NCBI GenBank assembly: GCA_052161625.1 | Contig: CP197412.1 | DNA from: JBKCUI01 sp052161625 | GTDB taxonomy: Bacteria; Planctomycetota; Planctomycetia; Pirellulales; Pirellulaceae | Direction: 5' to 3' (one strand) | DNA length: 64,000 nucleotides | In this document: positions 1 to 8,996 of the stretch, piece by piece | Layout of the letters: each line of letters starts with the position of its first letter | Position numbering within the stretch: the first letter of the stretch is position 1 | Made by a program: the position numbers and the translations under genes | Notes under the pieces: generated by a model | Told to the model about the DNA's origin: nothing | Seen by the model: the letters and a program-made list of their open reading frames with translations, nothing else | Database searches by the model: none

Positions 1-1
1 G

Positions 2-1750
2 CCTGCAGCTCCATCATTCCAACCGTTCGACGCTTCTTTCGACAAAGTGTTTACCGACAGAATTCGAGAAGCGGATGAGTTCTACCAGGAAATCACTCCG
101 CCCTCGATCAGTGAAGATGCCGCGCAGGTCATGCGACAAGCGTTGTCGGGGATGCTGTGGAGCAAGCAGTTCTTCTTCTTTGATGGCGACAACTGGCTGG
201 ATGAACACAATTCGAATCCGCTGCATTCCGGCTACCGCAGTTCGAGGAATTCCGATTGGTTCCACATGTTGAATAAAGACATTATCTCGATGCCGGACAA
301 GTGGGAATACCCTTGGTACGCCGCATGGGATCTCGCGTTCCACGCAATTCCGTTGGCGCTCGTGGATCCTGATTTTGCAAAAGAGCAATTGTCACTCATG
401 TTGAAAGGGCTTTATCTTCACCCGAGCGGTCAGATACCTGCATACGAGTGGAACTTTAGCGATGTCAACCCGCCTGTGCATGCTTGGGCGACGCTCTTCC
501 TGCATCGCACGGAGCAGGCGCTCGGTGGAGAAACGGACTTGGAGTTTCTCCGGGGTGCGTTCAATAAATTGATGCTGAACTACACTTGGTGGGTGAACCG
601 CAAAGATCGCTTTGGGAAGAACGTTTTCGAAGGTGGGTTCCTGGGCCTTGATAATATTGGCGTTTTCGATCGCAGTTCGCCGCTTCCTACCGGCGGGCAT
701 CTTGAGCAAGCAGACGGGACGGCTTGGATGGCTTTGTTTAGCCAGAACATGACAGAGCTGGCGGTCGAACTTGCCTCCCACGATCCTGTATACGAAGACA
801 TGGTTCTCAAATTTGTGGAGCAATTCTATTACATTGCATCCGCGATGAACCGTCCTGGTTCGGATAGCATGTGGGACGAAGAGGATGGATTCTACTATGA
901 CCTGCTCCGATTGCCCGACGGCAGCGCGCATCGACTCAAAGTCCGTTCGATGGTTGGGTTGCTCCCTTTGTGTGCTGCGACGGTTGTCGAACCATGGCAG
1001 CGAGAGAAAATCCCACGTGCTCTTGCTGGGTTGAGGGAAAGACTGAATCGGGTTCCTGAGCTTGCCAGCACTATGCATCCAGTCGGTCCTGAGCACTATG
1101 GTGTCGACGGTCGGGGATTGTTCGCTGTGCTTAATCCGGAGCGGCTTCGCCGTGTCTTAGCCAGAATGCTGGATGAGAACGAATTTCTCAGCCCTTATGG
1201 AATCCGGTCTATCTCCAAGTTCCATGATGAGCACCCGTATGTGTTGAACGTGCAAGGGCAAGAGTACCGCGTCGACTACTTGCCTGCCGAATCCAATACG
1301 GGCATGTTTGGTGGTAATTCGAATTGGCGAGGCCCCGTATGGATGCCAGTGAATGCGATGATCGTTAGGGCGTTGCTGCAGTACTACATGTACTACGGCG
1401 ATAACCTCAAAGTCGAATGCCCGACGGGTTCCGGAAAGTGGATGAATCTCTACGAAGTTAGCGAAGAATTATCCAATCGACTGACGCGGATTTTTTTACG
1501 CGATGAGAACGGCAAACGGGCCGTTTTCGGCGGCACCGAAAAATTCCAGAACGATCCTCACTGGCGCGACCACTTGCTGTTCTTTGAGTATTTCCATGCT
1601 GATAACGGGGCGGGGTTGGGTGCAAGCCATCAGACGGGATGGACTGGATTGGTTGCGAAGTTCATTCAGCTGTTTGGATTGCTCGATGCGGACAAGGCCT
1701 TGCAGGGTGGTAAACGATCCGCTTTCGGCTTCAACAAAGTAAGGTCATAA
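2..1750 (+). CDS. MGH1-like glycosidase, 5' end outside window
   Basis: The frame is open from the window edge (the residues before the GTG at 47 read PAAPSFQPFDASFDK), so the true start lies upstream and about 582 C-terminal residues are visible. The protein resembles the MGH1-like / GH63-type (alpha/alpha)6 glycosidase family. Aromatic- and acid-rich stretches such as DKWEYPWYAAWDLAFH, QIPAYEWNFSDVNPP and NTGMFGGNSNWRGPVWMPVN are typical of its barrel. The family processes glucosidic linkages; the exact substrate cannot be told from sequence. It is followed 4 bp later by glgX on the same strand, which suggests an operon for alpha-glucan turnover. Cytoplasmic or not cannot be judged without the N terminus. 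Confidence 0.8.
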   Translation, partial: PAAPSFQPFDASFDKVFTDRIREADEFYQEITPPSISEDAAQVMRQALSGMLWSKQFFFFDGDNWLDEHNSNPLHSGYRSSRNSDWFHMLNKDIISMPDKWEYPWYAAWDLAFHAIPLALVDPDFAKEQLSLMLKGLYLHPSGQIPAYEWNFSDVNPPVHAWATLFLHRTEQALGGETDLEFLRGAFNKLMLNYTWWVNRKDRFGKNVFEGGFLGLDNIGVFDRSSPLPTGGHLEQADGTAWMALFSQNMTELAVELASHDPVYEDMVLKFVEQFYYIASAMNRPGSDSMWDEEDGFYYDLLRLPDGSAHRLKVRSMVGLLPLCAATVVEPWQREKIPRALAGLRERLNRVPELASTMHPVGPEHYGVDGRGLFAVLNPERLRRVLARMLDENEFLSPYGIRSISKFHDEHPYVLNVQGQEYRVDYLPAESNTGMFGGNSNWRGPVWMPVNAMIVRALLQYYMYYGDNLKVECPTGSGKWMNLYEVSEELSNRLTRIFLRDENGKRAVFGGTEKFQNDPHWRDHLLFFEYFHADNGAGLGASHQTGWTGLVAKFIQLFGLLDADKALQGGKRSAFGFNKVRS

Positions 1751-1754
1751 CATC

Positions 1755-3821
1755 ATGAGTACATCGTCCAACACAGGGCGTCCTGCCCCTCTGGGAGTGG
1801 AGATCGCCGAAGACGGCGTCAATTTTTCGATCTATTCGAGGACTGCTACCGGTGTTGAGTTGCTCCTCTTCGATCGAGAAGACGCTGTGAAGCCCTCTCG
1901 CATCGTCACACTCGATCCTGTTTCCAATCGGACCTATCACTATTGGCATACGTTTGTACCAGGGGTTCTGCCCGGGCAACTGTATGGCTACCGAGTCTTC
2001 GGCCCCGACGACAAAGCGAATGGCCTTCGGTTTGACTCGACGAAGGTGCTCCTCGATCCGTACGGTCGGGGGGTAGTAATCCCCAAAGGCTACTCGCCTG
2101 ATGCTGCGAGGGCAGTCGGAGAAAATACAAAGACTGCTTTAAAGAGTGTCGTGATTGACAATTCGAAATATGACTGGGAGGGGGATACTCCACTGACGAT
2201 TCCTTCTTCGCGCACTATCATTTATGAGATGCATGTGGGGGGGTTCACACGCCATCCCAATTCAGGAGTCGCGAAAAAGAAGCGAGGCACTTACGCAGGC
2301 TTGATCGAAAAGATTCCCTATCTCAAGGATCTTGGAATCACGGCTGTCGAACTGCTTCCCATATTCGCTTTTGATCCTTTCGCTTGCCCCTCTGGTCTTG
2401 TGAATTACTGGGGATACCAGCCTGTTTCGTTCTTTGCTCCGCACCCCGCGTATGGTTCAAACCGCAGTGCGACAGGCCCAGTTGACGAGTTTCGCGATAT
2501 GGTCAAAGCATTGCACCGCGCGGGCATCGAAGTCATCCTGGACGTGGTATTTAACCACACGGCCGAGGGTGGGAAGGATGGTCCAACGCTCAGCTTTCGG
2601 GGGATTGACAATCCGACCTACTACATCCTGGAAGGTAACGGGGAGAAGTATGCCGATTACTCAGGCTGTGGAAATACCCTCAATGCGAACCACCCGGTCG
2701 TTCGCCGCATGATTGTCGATAGCCTGCGGTACTGGGTCAAGGAAATGCATGTGGATGGCTTTCGTTTTGATCTCGCCTCCATTCTCTCGCGAGATTCCTC
2801 CGGAAAAGTCATTCCCAATCCACCTGTTCTTTGGGATATCGAATCCGATCCGGAGCTTGCTGGTACCAAACTGATTGCTGAGGCCTGGGATGCTGGAGGG
2901 CTGTATCAAGTCGGAAGTTTCATCGGTGATGCCTGGAAAGAGTGGAATGGGCGATTTCGCGATGATGCTCGAGATTTCTTCCGAGGAGAGCCGGGGGCTG
3001 TCGGGAAATTGGCGGATCGGATGCTCGGTAGCCATGAAGTGTACGGTCATGAAGAGCGAGGTCCGGAGCAGAGTGTGAATTTTGTGACCTGTCACGACGG
3101 ATTCACACTAAATGATCTCGTTTCGTATAACGAAAAGCACAATGAAGCCAATGGAGAACAGAACCGGGACGGATCGAATGACAACAAGAGTTGGAATTGT
3201 GGCGTGGAAGGACCAAGCGACGATCCTGCGATCGAACAACTACGCGATCGTCAGGTCAAGAATTTTCTATCGGTGACGATGTTCTCGATCGGCGTCCCGA
3301 TGATTCTGATGGGAGACGAAGTTCGCCGAACGCAACGTGGGAACAATAATGGTTATTGTCACGATGACGAGTCTGCTTGGTTCGATTGGTCGTTGGTCGA
3401 GAAGCATGCGGAGATCCACCGATTTGTTAAGCTCCTCTCGGCGAGAAGACTTCTAAGGGATGTAAAGCATGAACAAAGTCGTGTTAGCTTGACTCAATTG
3501 ATCGAACGAGCAAACAAGGCCTGGCATGGCGTAAAGCTGCATGAGCCCGACTGGGGGGAAAACTCCCACAGCATTGCTTTTGGAGCGGAAATTCATGACG
3601 AGAAGCTCCTGTTTCATTTGATCCTCAATGGATATTGGGAGCCACTGGACTTCGAACTGCCGCTGCCCGTAGAGGGTGCCCCATGGCGTCGCTGGGTCGA
3701 CACTTCGCTTGCATCCCCAGACGACATTGTGCCATGGGAGTCTGCTCCGCCTGTTACCGATTCGAGCTACCGAGCAGGGCCCCGCTCGGTCGTGATGTTG
3801 TATTCGAAGTCGCTCGAGTAG
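1755..3821 (+). CDS. glgX: Glycogen debranching enzyme GlgX (GH13)
   Basis: A 688-aa protein of normal length for GlgX/isoamylase-type debranching enzymes, which hydrolyse alpha-1,6 branches of phosphorylase-limit glycogen. An N-terminal CBM48-like region (about residues 10-110, GVEIAEDGVNFSIYSRTA) precedes the GH13 barrel. The conserved blocks are VILDVVFNHTAEG (~260), the nucleophile block DGFRFDLASI (~333), the acid/base block LIAEAWDAGG (~372) and the transition-state block CHDGFTLNDLVSYNEKHN (~445). A C-terminal beta domain follows. The start is an ATG 4 bp after the preceding glycosidase stop, so translation is probably coupled. Nothing is missing in the catalytic set. Confidence 0.95.
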   Translation: MSTSSNTGRPAPLGVEIAEDGVNFSIYSRTATGVELLLFDREDAVKPSRIVTLDPVSNRTYHYWHTFVPGVLPGQLYGYRVFGPDDKANGLRFDSTKVLLDPYGRGVVIPKGYSPDAARAVGENTKTALKSVVIDNSKYDWEGDTPLTIPSSRTIIYEMHVGGFTRHPNSGVAKKKRGTYAGLIEKIPYLKDLGITAVELLPIFAFDPFACPSGLVNYWGYQPVSFFAPHPAYGSNRSATGPVDEFRDMVKALHRAGIEVILDVVFNHTAEGGKDGPTLSFRGIDNPTYYILEGNGEKYADYSGCGNTLNANHPVVRRMIVDSLRYWVKEMHVDGFRFDLASILSRDSSGKVIPNPPVLWDIESDPELAGTKLIAEAWDAGGLYQVGSFIGDAWKEWNGRFRDDARDFFRGEPGAVGKLADRMLGSHEVYGHEERGPEQSVNFVTCHDGFTLNDLVSYNEKHNEANGEQNRDGSNDNKSWNCGVEGPSDDPAIEQLRDRQVKNFLSVTMFSIGVPMILMGDEVRRTQRGNNNGYCHDDESAWFDWSLVEKHAEIHRFVKLLSARRLLRDVKHEQSRVSLTQLIERANKAWHGVKLHEPDWGENSHSIAFGAEIHDEKLLFHLILNGYWEPLDFELPLPVEGAPWRRWVDTSLASPDDIVPWESAPPVTDSSYRAGPRSVVMLYSKSLE

Positions 3822-3912
3822 TCCCGGGGATTCCCTAGCCACATCGGCTCGCGACATAACTTTGGAATGCGGCATCGTGTACGGAGCATTTTCCGAGGAC
3901 CCGAGGAATGGA

Positions 3913-4452
3913 TCACTGATCTTCGGTATACGCCTCAAACCGACCAGAGCGAACCGATTTGCGAAAAGCTTCGAAATCAATTTCCGTTTGGTCTGCATAC
4001 GCTGTTGCGAAGTCCGCTAAGGACTCGTCGAAGCTATCGTTCTTGCCTAGATAGCCGCTGATCGTGCTAGGATCCCCCGATCTTGCGTGGGCGTGTGCCA
4101 ACGCCCAACCGCAGGCCTCCCCATATTCGCACATAACAGAAGCGGTGAAGATCTCCACGAGTGGTTTGATTTTCATATCCCTTAGTTGACGGACGTAATA
4201 GTGACGTCCGGCGTCCCCTTCTACCCACCCTAAGAAGATGTCGCTGGCTGATTGCATCAATCGATAGCCATGGACAATGCGTTCGCCGTGATTCGTGTAG
4301 GGACTTTTACCCGCGTACGGTTCAAGCACGGAAGGGCGCGCCTGTTTGACTTGAAGAAACAAAGGATCATCCTCGCTGGCCATCAAAAGCAAAATAGCGC
4401 AGTAAGTACCTACGCTTCCCACCTCCCCGTGCGAAAAACTCATCGGGAGCAT
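3913..4452 (-). pseudogene. DUF2252 C-terminal remnant
   Basis: This 179-aa frame matches the C-terminal part of DUF2252, a kinase-fold-like family usually above 400 aa. Visible blocks are VGSVGT near the start, LFLQVKQARPSVLEPYAG, GERIVHGYRLMQSASDIFLGW and YYVRQLRDMKIKP, then the terminal helices. The family resemblance begins only at about GEVGSVGT, close to 4428, exactly where a ~115-bp repeat (second copy at 8648) begins. The N-terminal half is therefore missing, probably lost by insertion of that element. The residues encoded upstream of the junction belong to the repeat. Function of intact DUF2252 proteins is not established. Confidence 0.75.
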
Positions 4453-4545
4453 GGCGAGTTGTAGATAGTACGCGAAACGTGGCTATCGCCTTGTAAAGCA
4501 GAGATCCGTTTGTTCCGCTTCTTTTTCTTCGATAGCAACCTGGGT
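4428..4545 (+). repeat. Dispersed ~115-bp repeat, copy A
   Basis: It begins CCCCGTGCGAAAA, continues with CATCGGGAGCATG and runs through GCAGAGATYCG and TTGTTCCG to a CTTCGATAGCAACC-like end. It aligns over its whole length, with scattered mismatches, to 8648-8770. This copy marks the breakpoint of the DUF2252 remnant. The rest of the gap to 4697 shows nothing recognisable. Confidence 0.7.
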
Positions 4546-4697
4546 GTTAATCAAATCGCTCCTCGAGCGTGGGCCACGAACTCATTGCGAACGCAAGTTG
4601 GGCTTTTAATCTCACTTCGGGAGAACATTAGGCTCGAAAGGTGCGGAAACAGCCCCTCGGCCATCAACGAGCTCGCTCGGATTAAGAATTCAACCGC

Positions 4698-6275
4698 TTA
4701 TTTCGGTTTCTTGATCCTGTCGATGTAACGGGCGCAGGCTGTACGGAACTCTGGCAACTCCGAAGGATCGTTTAGTTCCGCATAAGGCTCCAACTCCCCT
4801 GGAAGATCAGCTTCCGACTTTACGAAGAGACCAATCGCAGTCCAATCGTCCTTGGACCTCGCCAAGTAGTCGATCCCTTTACCTTTGACGCTCGCGAGGC
4901 CACTGTTGTCGCTAAGCAAACCGACGGACTCAACTAATTCGCCACTTGAGTTTAATTCCAGGTAGGCGACATGTGGACATGCCTCGAGCGAGTACTCCGT
5001 TTCAAAATACCTTCCAAGATTTACGTTGTTGTGTTGGCAGAAAGGGCATGTTAAATACAGCGGGTTGGTTGGACTGAACTCCGAATCCGTACTTAAATCA
5101 GTGAGCATAGACCAGACCTCGTCAATTCTCGGTATCGACTTGAAATATCCTGGCCATTCGAAGTAGGGACGGCGATCATCAAGGGTAGTTAAGAATAAAC
5201 AGTTGCGGTGCTTGTAGCCCGGGCGCCAGTCATTGAAGAACACAACTCCTCTAAAATCATCCCCAAAGAACCAGAATACTTCACCGTCCCGCTGAATTAG
5301 ACATCCGCGATCATGAAGACTCGTGATCAATTGAAACGCTTCATACTCGTGGCGATAGTGTTTGTATCGAAGGTTATGAGACGCTAATGCGAGGTGAACA
5401 TTTTTCAGTTGTCCGTCATCGACCAACGCCTTTCCCCATTTCTCTATCTTCTCTTGACTGGTGAGAGTCGCAATCGCGATTGTTGCTCGATCTGTTGTGC
5501 CAGCGCGACAAGCGGCCTGAAGCGCGGCGGCAAGAATCGTCTCATGCTTGACAAGTCGCCGAAGTTCAGGAGTTGTTTGATCGATTCGCAACGGCGTAAC
5601 CTGTTCTCCTTTCTCGAAGCCAGCATCGCCCAGAAGTGCGCACGCGCGAGCGAACTTCTCATCGCTTGGTTGGGCGATAGCCTCTCGCAATAACTGATTG
5701 GCGAGCCAGAACTCAGCAAGCTGCGCGAGAAGATTTACCCTGTCCGCGTTGTCGAGTTCCACTGCAGAACGATGCAAGCAATTGCGGTCGATCCTTCCAC
5801 CCTTCTCCCAGAACTTTGTCAACGTCATACGCCATGCAGTCGGATTTGAGGCTTTTGTTAGCTCAACGACACTTATACCTGGGTAGTGACGCTTAATGAT
5901 ACGCCTAGTGAGCCGTTCAGGAAGGAAAGCAATGGAACTTAGCACTCCGTAGTTTCGAAGATCACTCCAGCTGAAATTGTCAATCCACCAGTTCAGAACT
6001 CTTTGGTCGCACTCAGGAAGCAAATGGAGTCCTAGCTCGCGGGCTGACGCCGCAACTTCAGCGTCTGCTGTTTCAACCGCGCCACGAAACCAATCCCAAA
6101 GACGGTGTTCATGTTCGAATCGGAATACACAGTCGGCGTCCTTTGGAGCTGGTTCCAGACGAAACAAGCTACCGCCACCCCATGCCTCAATGATCGGACA
6201 AGGCAAATCCTGTGAATGCAGCAAAAGACTATCTATGCGGTCCAAGAGTTGCGATTGACGTTTTGTGAATATCAT
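4698..6275 (-). CDS. Hypothetical protein with CPFC zinc-like motif
   Basis: I do not recognise this 525-aa protein. The ATG at 6275 (MIFTKRQSQLLDRIDSL) is preferred over the upstream GTG at 6323 because the extra residues look untranslated. The N-terminal third contains WGGGSLFRLEPAPKDADCVFRFEHEHRLWDW-type aromatic segments, given here in part. The middle is alpha-helical. Near residue 430 there is CPFC followed ~22 residues later by C-P-H, compatible with a zinc site. There is no signal peptide or membrane helix. It sits 121 bp downstream of the XRE-type gene on the same strand, so the two may be one unit at the edge of the defense island. Confidence 0.6.
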   Translation of the reverse strand: MIFTKRQSQLLDRIDSLLLHSQDLPCPIIEAWGGGSLFRLEPAPKDADCVFRFEHEHRLWDWFRGAVETADAEVAASARELGLHLLPECDQRVLNWWIDNFSWSDLRNYGVLSSIAFLPERLTRRIIKRHYPGISVVELTKASNPTAWRMTLTKFWEKGGRIDRNCLHRSAVELDNADRVNLLAQLAEFWLANQLLREAIAQPSDEKFARACALLGDAGFEKGEQVTPLRIDQTTPELRRLVKHETILAAALQAACRAGTTDRATIAIATLTSQEKIEKWGKALVDDGQLKNVHLALASHNLRYKHYRHEYEAFQLITSLHDRGCLIQRDGEVFWFFGDDFRGVVFFNDWRPGYKHRNCLFLTTLDDRRPYFEWPGYFKSIPRIDEVWSMLTDLSTDSEFSPTNPLYLTCPFCQHNNVNLGRYFETEYSLEACPHVAYLELNSSGELVESVGLLSDNSGLASVKGKGIDYLARSKDDWTAIGLFVKSEADLPGELEPYAELNDPSELPEFRTACARYIDRIKKPK

Positions 6276-6396
6276 GATGCAAAAATTCCAAGGAGTTCTT
6301 TTGTGGCCGCACGCTATACACACTGTTCAATGAAGTTGCCGCCTACGTCGAATCGCGAACCATATGGCCACTGATGCCATGACATGGCGCTACTAG

Positions 6397-7326
6397 TCAT
6401 TTATTCAACGCCGCAAGAACTTGATCAAGTTTTGTGTCGATCTGCCTTAGCATCATCGCATGGTACTCCTGAAATGTGATCAGCTCTCGCTCAGCGTAGG
6501 GCAAGAATGCCTTGATCGCCTCTCCTAAATGTCGTGACTCAGGCTTTGGAGCAAACCATGAGACTTCTGCAAGTTCTATGGCGGGGAGAGTAAGTAAATG
6601 AAAGTAGTCCGCTGTTATGGGCAACCCGTGTTTGGTGCGGATCGTACAAACCGCAGTCAGTCGCTTCGCCGCATCTTCACGGCACTTCTCAATGTGAGTA
6701 CGGATCTTGGAACTTTCGCATCCAATCGCGGATAAAGAGCTGGGTTCCATATCTTCAATGGCGAGCCCTGAAGCGACCCAACGCAGGTCGCCGACGACAT
6801 CAAACAATTCATACTCAGCATCGTCGTTAACATCGTCGAACTCTAGCACCTCATCGATCCAATCATGCAGTTGTCCCCACGTGTCAAGATATTCGAACAG
6901 GCAAGCGGATAGCGTGGTCCTCTCGCCTTCCTCTTCGTTGATCCAATGGCTTTGAGGCGCAGTCGGCTCAATGTGAGCTCCCATATTCATCAAAGACTCA
7001 AGCGCATGCCATAGGTAGAGTTCAGGGCAGTCACGACATAGGTCACGAAGCGAGAATCCCCATTCGATATTCTCAATAAGCTCCAGGAAGTAATTGCACC
7101 AAGCGACGGCATTGTCTTCCGATTGAGCAAAGATAGCCCAGTCTTCAGACACCGAGTCCATTAATCCCGCAAGCTTCAGCAACTGGGAGCGCCGTTCACT
7201 CGGGAGCCTTTCCCCTGATTTCCACTTAGTGATCTGAGCCCGACTCACACCGAGTTCCTTGGCCAAATCAGATTGGCTGAGCTTCTTTTTCTTAATGATG
7301 TAATCGATCAGGTTTTGGTCCGGCAT
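6397..7326 (-). CDS. XRE-family HTH protein with long C-terminal domain
   Basis: A 309-aa protein. Residues ~5-60 form an XRE/Cro-type helix-turn-helix (LSQSDLAKELGVSRAQITKWKSGERLPS). The remaining ~240 residues are an acidic, helical domain I cannot name. The ATG at 7326 is preferred over the in-frame GTG at 7332 because GAGGGG precedes it at ribosome-binding distance. Two GTTAAC palindromes lie 16-48 bp upstream and are plausible operator sites. Such HTH plus large-domain proteins often regulate, or are part of, toxin-antitoxin or defense loci. The downstream 525-aa gene is the likely partner. Confidence 0.75.
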   Translation of the reverse strand: MPDQNLIDYIIKKKKLSQSDLAKELGVSRAQITKWKSGERLPSERRSQLLKLAGLMDSVSEDWAIFAQSEDNAVAWCNYFLELIENIEWGFSLRDLCRDCPELYLWHALESLMNMGAHIEPTAPQSHWINEEEGERTTLSACLFEYLDTWGQLHDWIDEVLEFDDVNDDAEYELFDVVGDLRWVASGLAIEDMEPSSLSAIGCESSKIRTHIEKCREDAAKRLTAVCTIRTKHGLPITADYFHLLTLPAIELAEVSWFAPKPESRHLGEAIKAFLPYAERELITFQEYHAMMLRQIDTKLDQVLAALNK

Positions 7327-7341
7327 CGTCACCCCTCATGC

Positions 7342-7373
7342 GTTAACTGAATGGATCTGCTTGTTAAGTTAAC
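7342..7373. promoter_or_regulatory. Paired GTTAAC palindromes, candidate operator
   Basis: GTTAAC at 7342-7347 and GTTAAGTTAAC at 7363-7373 lie just upstream of the XRE gene start. Spacing of the two GTTAAC cores is about 26 bp. Autorepression by the XRE protein is inferred only. Confidence 0.4.
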
Positions 7374-7475
7374 ACAAAAGCTCGCACGCTGCAAATGCTG
7401 AAGCAGCGAGGATGGGACGAGCCAATTACTTTTCCGAGTTTGGTCACCCCGTTGAAACTCGCAATTGCTAACGCC

Positions 7476-7874
7476 CTACGACCAATCTTCAACGACTAGA
7501 CCATCGACTCGACCAAACTCAGAAACGTTACTCGTCACGAGCGTGCATTGGTGCCGAAGGCAAATAGCGGCAATCTGTAGATCATAAGGACCAATCACTT
7601 CGCCGCGGACCTCCAGGTCATGCCGGAGGCTTGCGTAGTGGGATGCGTCGATCTCATCAAACGGCAAACACTGAAACGGGGCGAGCAGAGTTTGAACCGT
7701 TGCCAGCCGCTTCAAGCGATTGCCATACTTTTCAGCACCGTGTAGAAGCTCGGATACAACAATTGAGCAGGTGACTATGTCTTGAGGCGATACTGCCGAG
7801 AGTCGATTACGCACCCCGCTGTCCGGATCTTTCAGGTAGATGATCCAAGCGTTGGTATCGAGCAGATGCCGCAT
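7476..7874 (-). CDS. PIN-domain toxin (VapC-like)
   Basis: A 132-aa protein of normal VapC length, opening with the PIN signature LLDTNAWI (first acidic residue), then SELLHGAEKYGN (second acidic), and GPYDLQIAAICLRHQCTLVTSNVSEF with the later acidic residues. PIN toxins are Mg2+-dependent RNases, commonly cutting tRNA or rRNA. The start is ATG 7874; an in-frame GTG at 7880 is the alternative. It overlaps the 3' end of the antitoxin gene by about 43 bp, so the two are translationally linked. Given the large tRNA array in this window, tRNA as a target is tempting but not shown. Confidence 0.88.
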   Translation of the reverse strand: MRHLLDTNAWIIYLKDPDSGVRNRLSAVSPQDIVTCSIVVSELLHGAEKYGNRLKRLATVQTLLAPFQCLPFDEIDASHYASLRHDLEVRGEVIGPYDLQIAAICLRHQCTLVTSNVSEFGRVDGLVVEDWS

Positions 7875-8092
7875 CGCCACTCGCCTCGGCTAGGCATCAT
7901 CCCTTGCTCTGGACGCTCAAAAAGTTCATGCGCGAACACTCCGGCAGTTTGTTGGAAATAGCCTTCCGGCCAGGCATCCTTCTTTCCCACCACTCTTAGC
8001 TCGAATTCGACTTCGGATTTCTCTGGCAAGTCAACAGACTCTACAGGCCGAAAAACTCCATTTTCAAATACGGCGTGGATCGTTTTGTTCAT
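7832..8092 (-). CDS. AF2212-like (DUF104) antitoxin
   Basis: An 86-aa protein starting ATG 8092, MNKTIHAVFENGVFRP, the hallmark N terminus of the AF2212-like/DUF104 antitoxin family (beta-hairpin, then VDLPEKSEVEFEL). Family members pair with PIN toxins, as here. The C-terminal tail (FERPEQGMMPSRGEW...) overlaps the toxin start. It neutralises the toxin and probably autoregulates the operon. The 150 bp upstream show no other gene. Confidence 0.82.
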   Translation of the reverse strand: MNKTIHAVFENGVFRPVESVDLPEKSEVEFELRVVGKKDAWPEGYFQQTAGVFAHELFERPEQGMMPSRGEWRCGICSIPTLGSST

Positions 8093-8647
8093 CACATTGC
8101 CCCCAAGGCTGACCGTCAAACAAGTCGCCAAACCTTTGGCAACCCGATCATTATAGCACAGCTGACGATCATAATGAAATCTCCCTGTGACGGCAGCAAA
8201 TTTGAGCCTTTCGCTGACGGTTTCGGAAGTCTGCAACTTTCGCATCGCGCGGTAACGAAGGACATTCGTTCTGGTGCGAACCCAGAGGGCAAACATTGCT
8301 CGAAGCTCGTTTCGTCGCACTTGCGATCCATAGCGAATACATCTTCCTCTGGTAGCCCGTAAGAAACCCGTCTCAAACTCAAGTACGAAATTTAAGGGCA
8401 TCAAAACTATTCTTAGAATTCTCGCCAGGTGACTTCGTCCAACTGCTTCGTTTGCGTGTAACCCTATAGATAGAGGGACACATTTCCTCAAAGCCATCAC
8501 GCCTATTAAGGACAATTGCACAACGTAGAAGCATGACATAACCAAAATCTCGGGCAAAGCCCACTAAATAACAACCTTCAATCAAACACGACACAGTTCG
8601 TAACGGTTTCTCTCGGGGACCGAAGGAAACCCCTATGTCTCAAAAAT
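8093..8647. other. Gene-free gap
   Basis: About 550 bp between the antitoxin start and the second repeat copy. Short open frames exist on both strands but look like chance: no conserved motif, no ribosome site, unusual composition. It probably holds the TA promoter at its left end and decayed sequence otherwise. Confidence 0.5.
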
Positions 8648-8770
8648 CCCCGTGCGAAAACGTCATCGGGAGCATGAATGGTTGGAGATACCGCAGCTAA
8701 CGCGGTAATCGCTTGGTTAAGCAGAGATTCGATTGTTCCGATTCTTTTTCAACGATCGAAACCACTTCAC
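8648..8770 (+). repeat. Dispersed ~115-bp repeat, copy B
   Basis: Second copy of the CCCCGTGCGAAAA...CATCGGGAGCATG repeat, in the same orientation as copy A at 4428. It lies 226 bp upstream of the rve-type transposase start, so it may be the left end of that mobile element. No matching inverted end was found after the transposase. Confidence 0.7.
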
Positions 8771-8996
8771 GAAAAAATGACCTGCGAAGGTGTGGTCTGC
8801 GGAATCGCAGATGTCTTGGTCGCCACTCTGGCGACAACTACAGGCGACTGAGAACTCGATGGTCACGCGTTTAGAGACTTGACCACGGTCGGAAAACTTG
8901 ATTCAGGGCAGCGGGGAACTAATCTCAAAGCCTAGCACCCCTGTGCAAATATTCTGCTCCGACCAAGCTTTTCCCGAGAAATCCACTGTTTCGACG

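Noticed and set aside
8116..8382. 88-codon minus-strand frame
   Set aside because: No ribosome site, no motif, Cys/Arg/Met-rich composition typical of chance.
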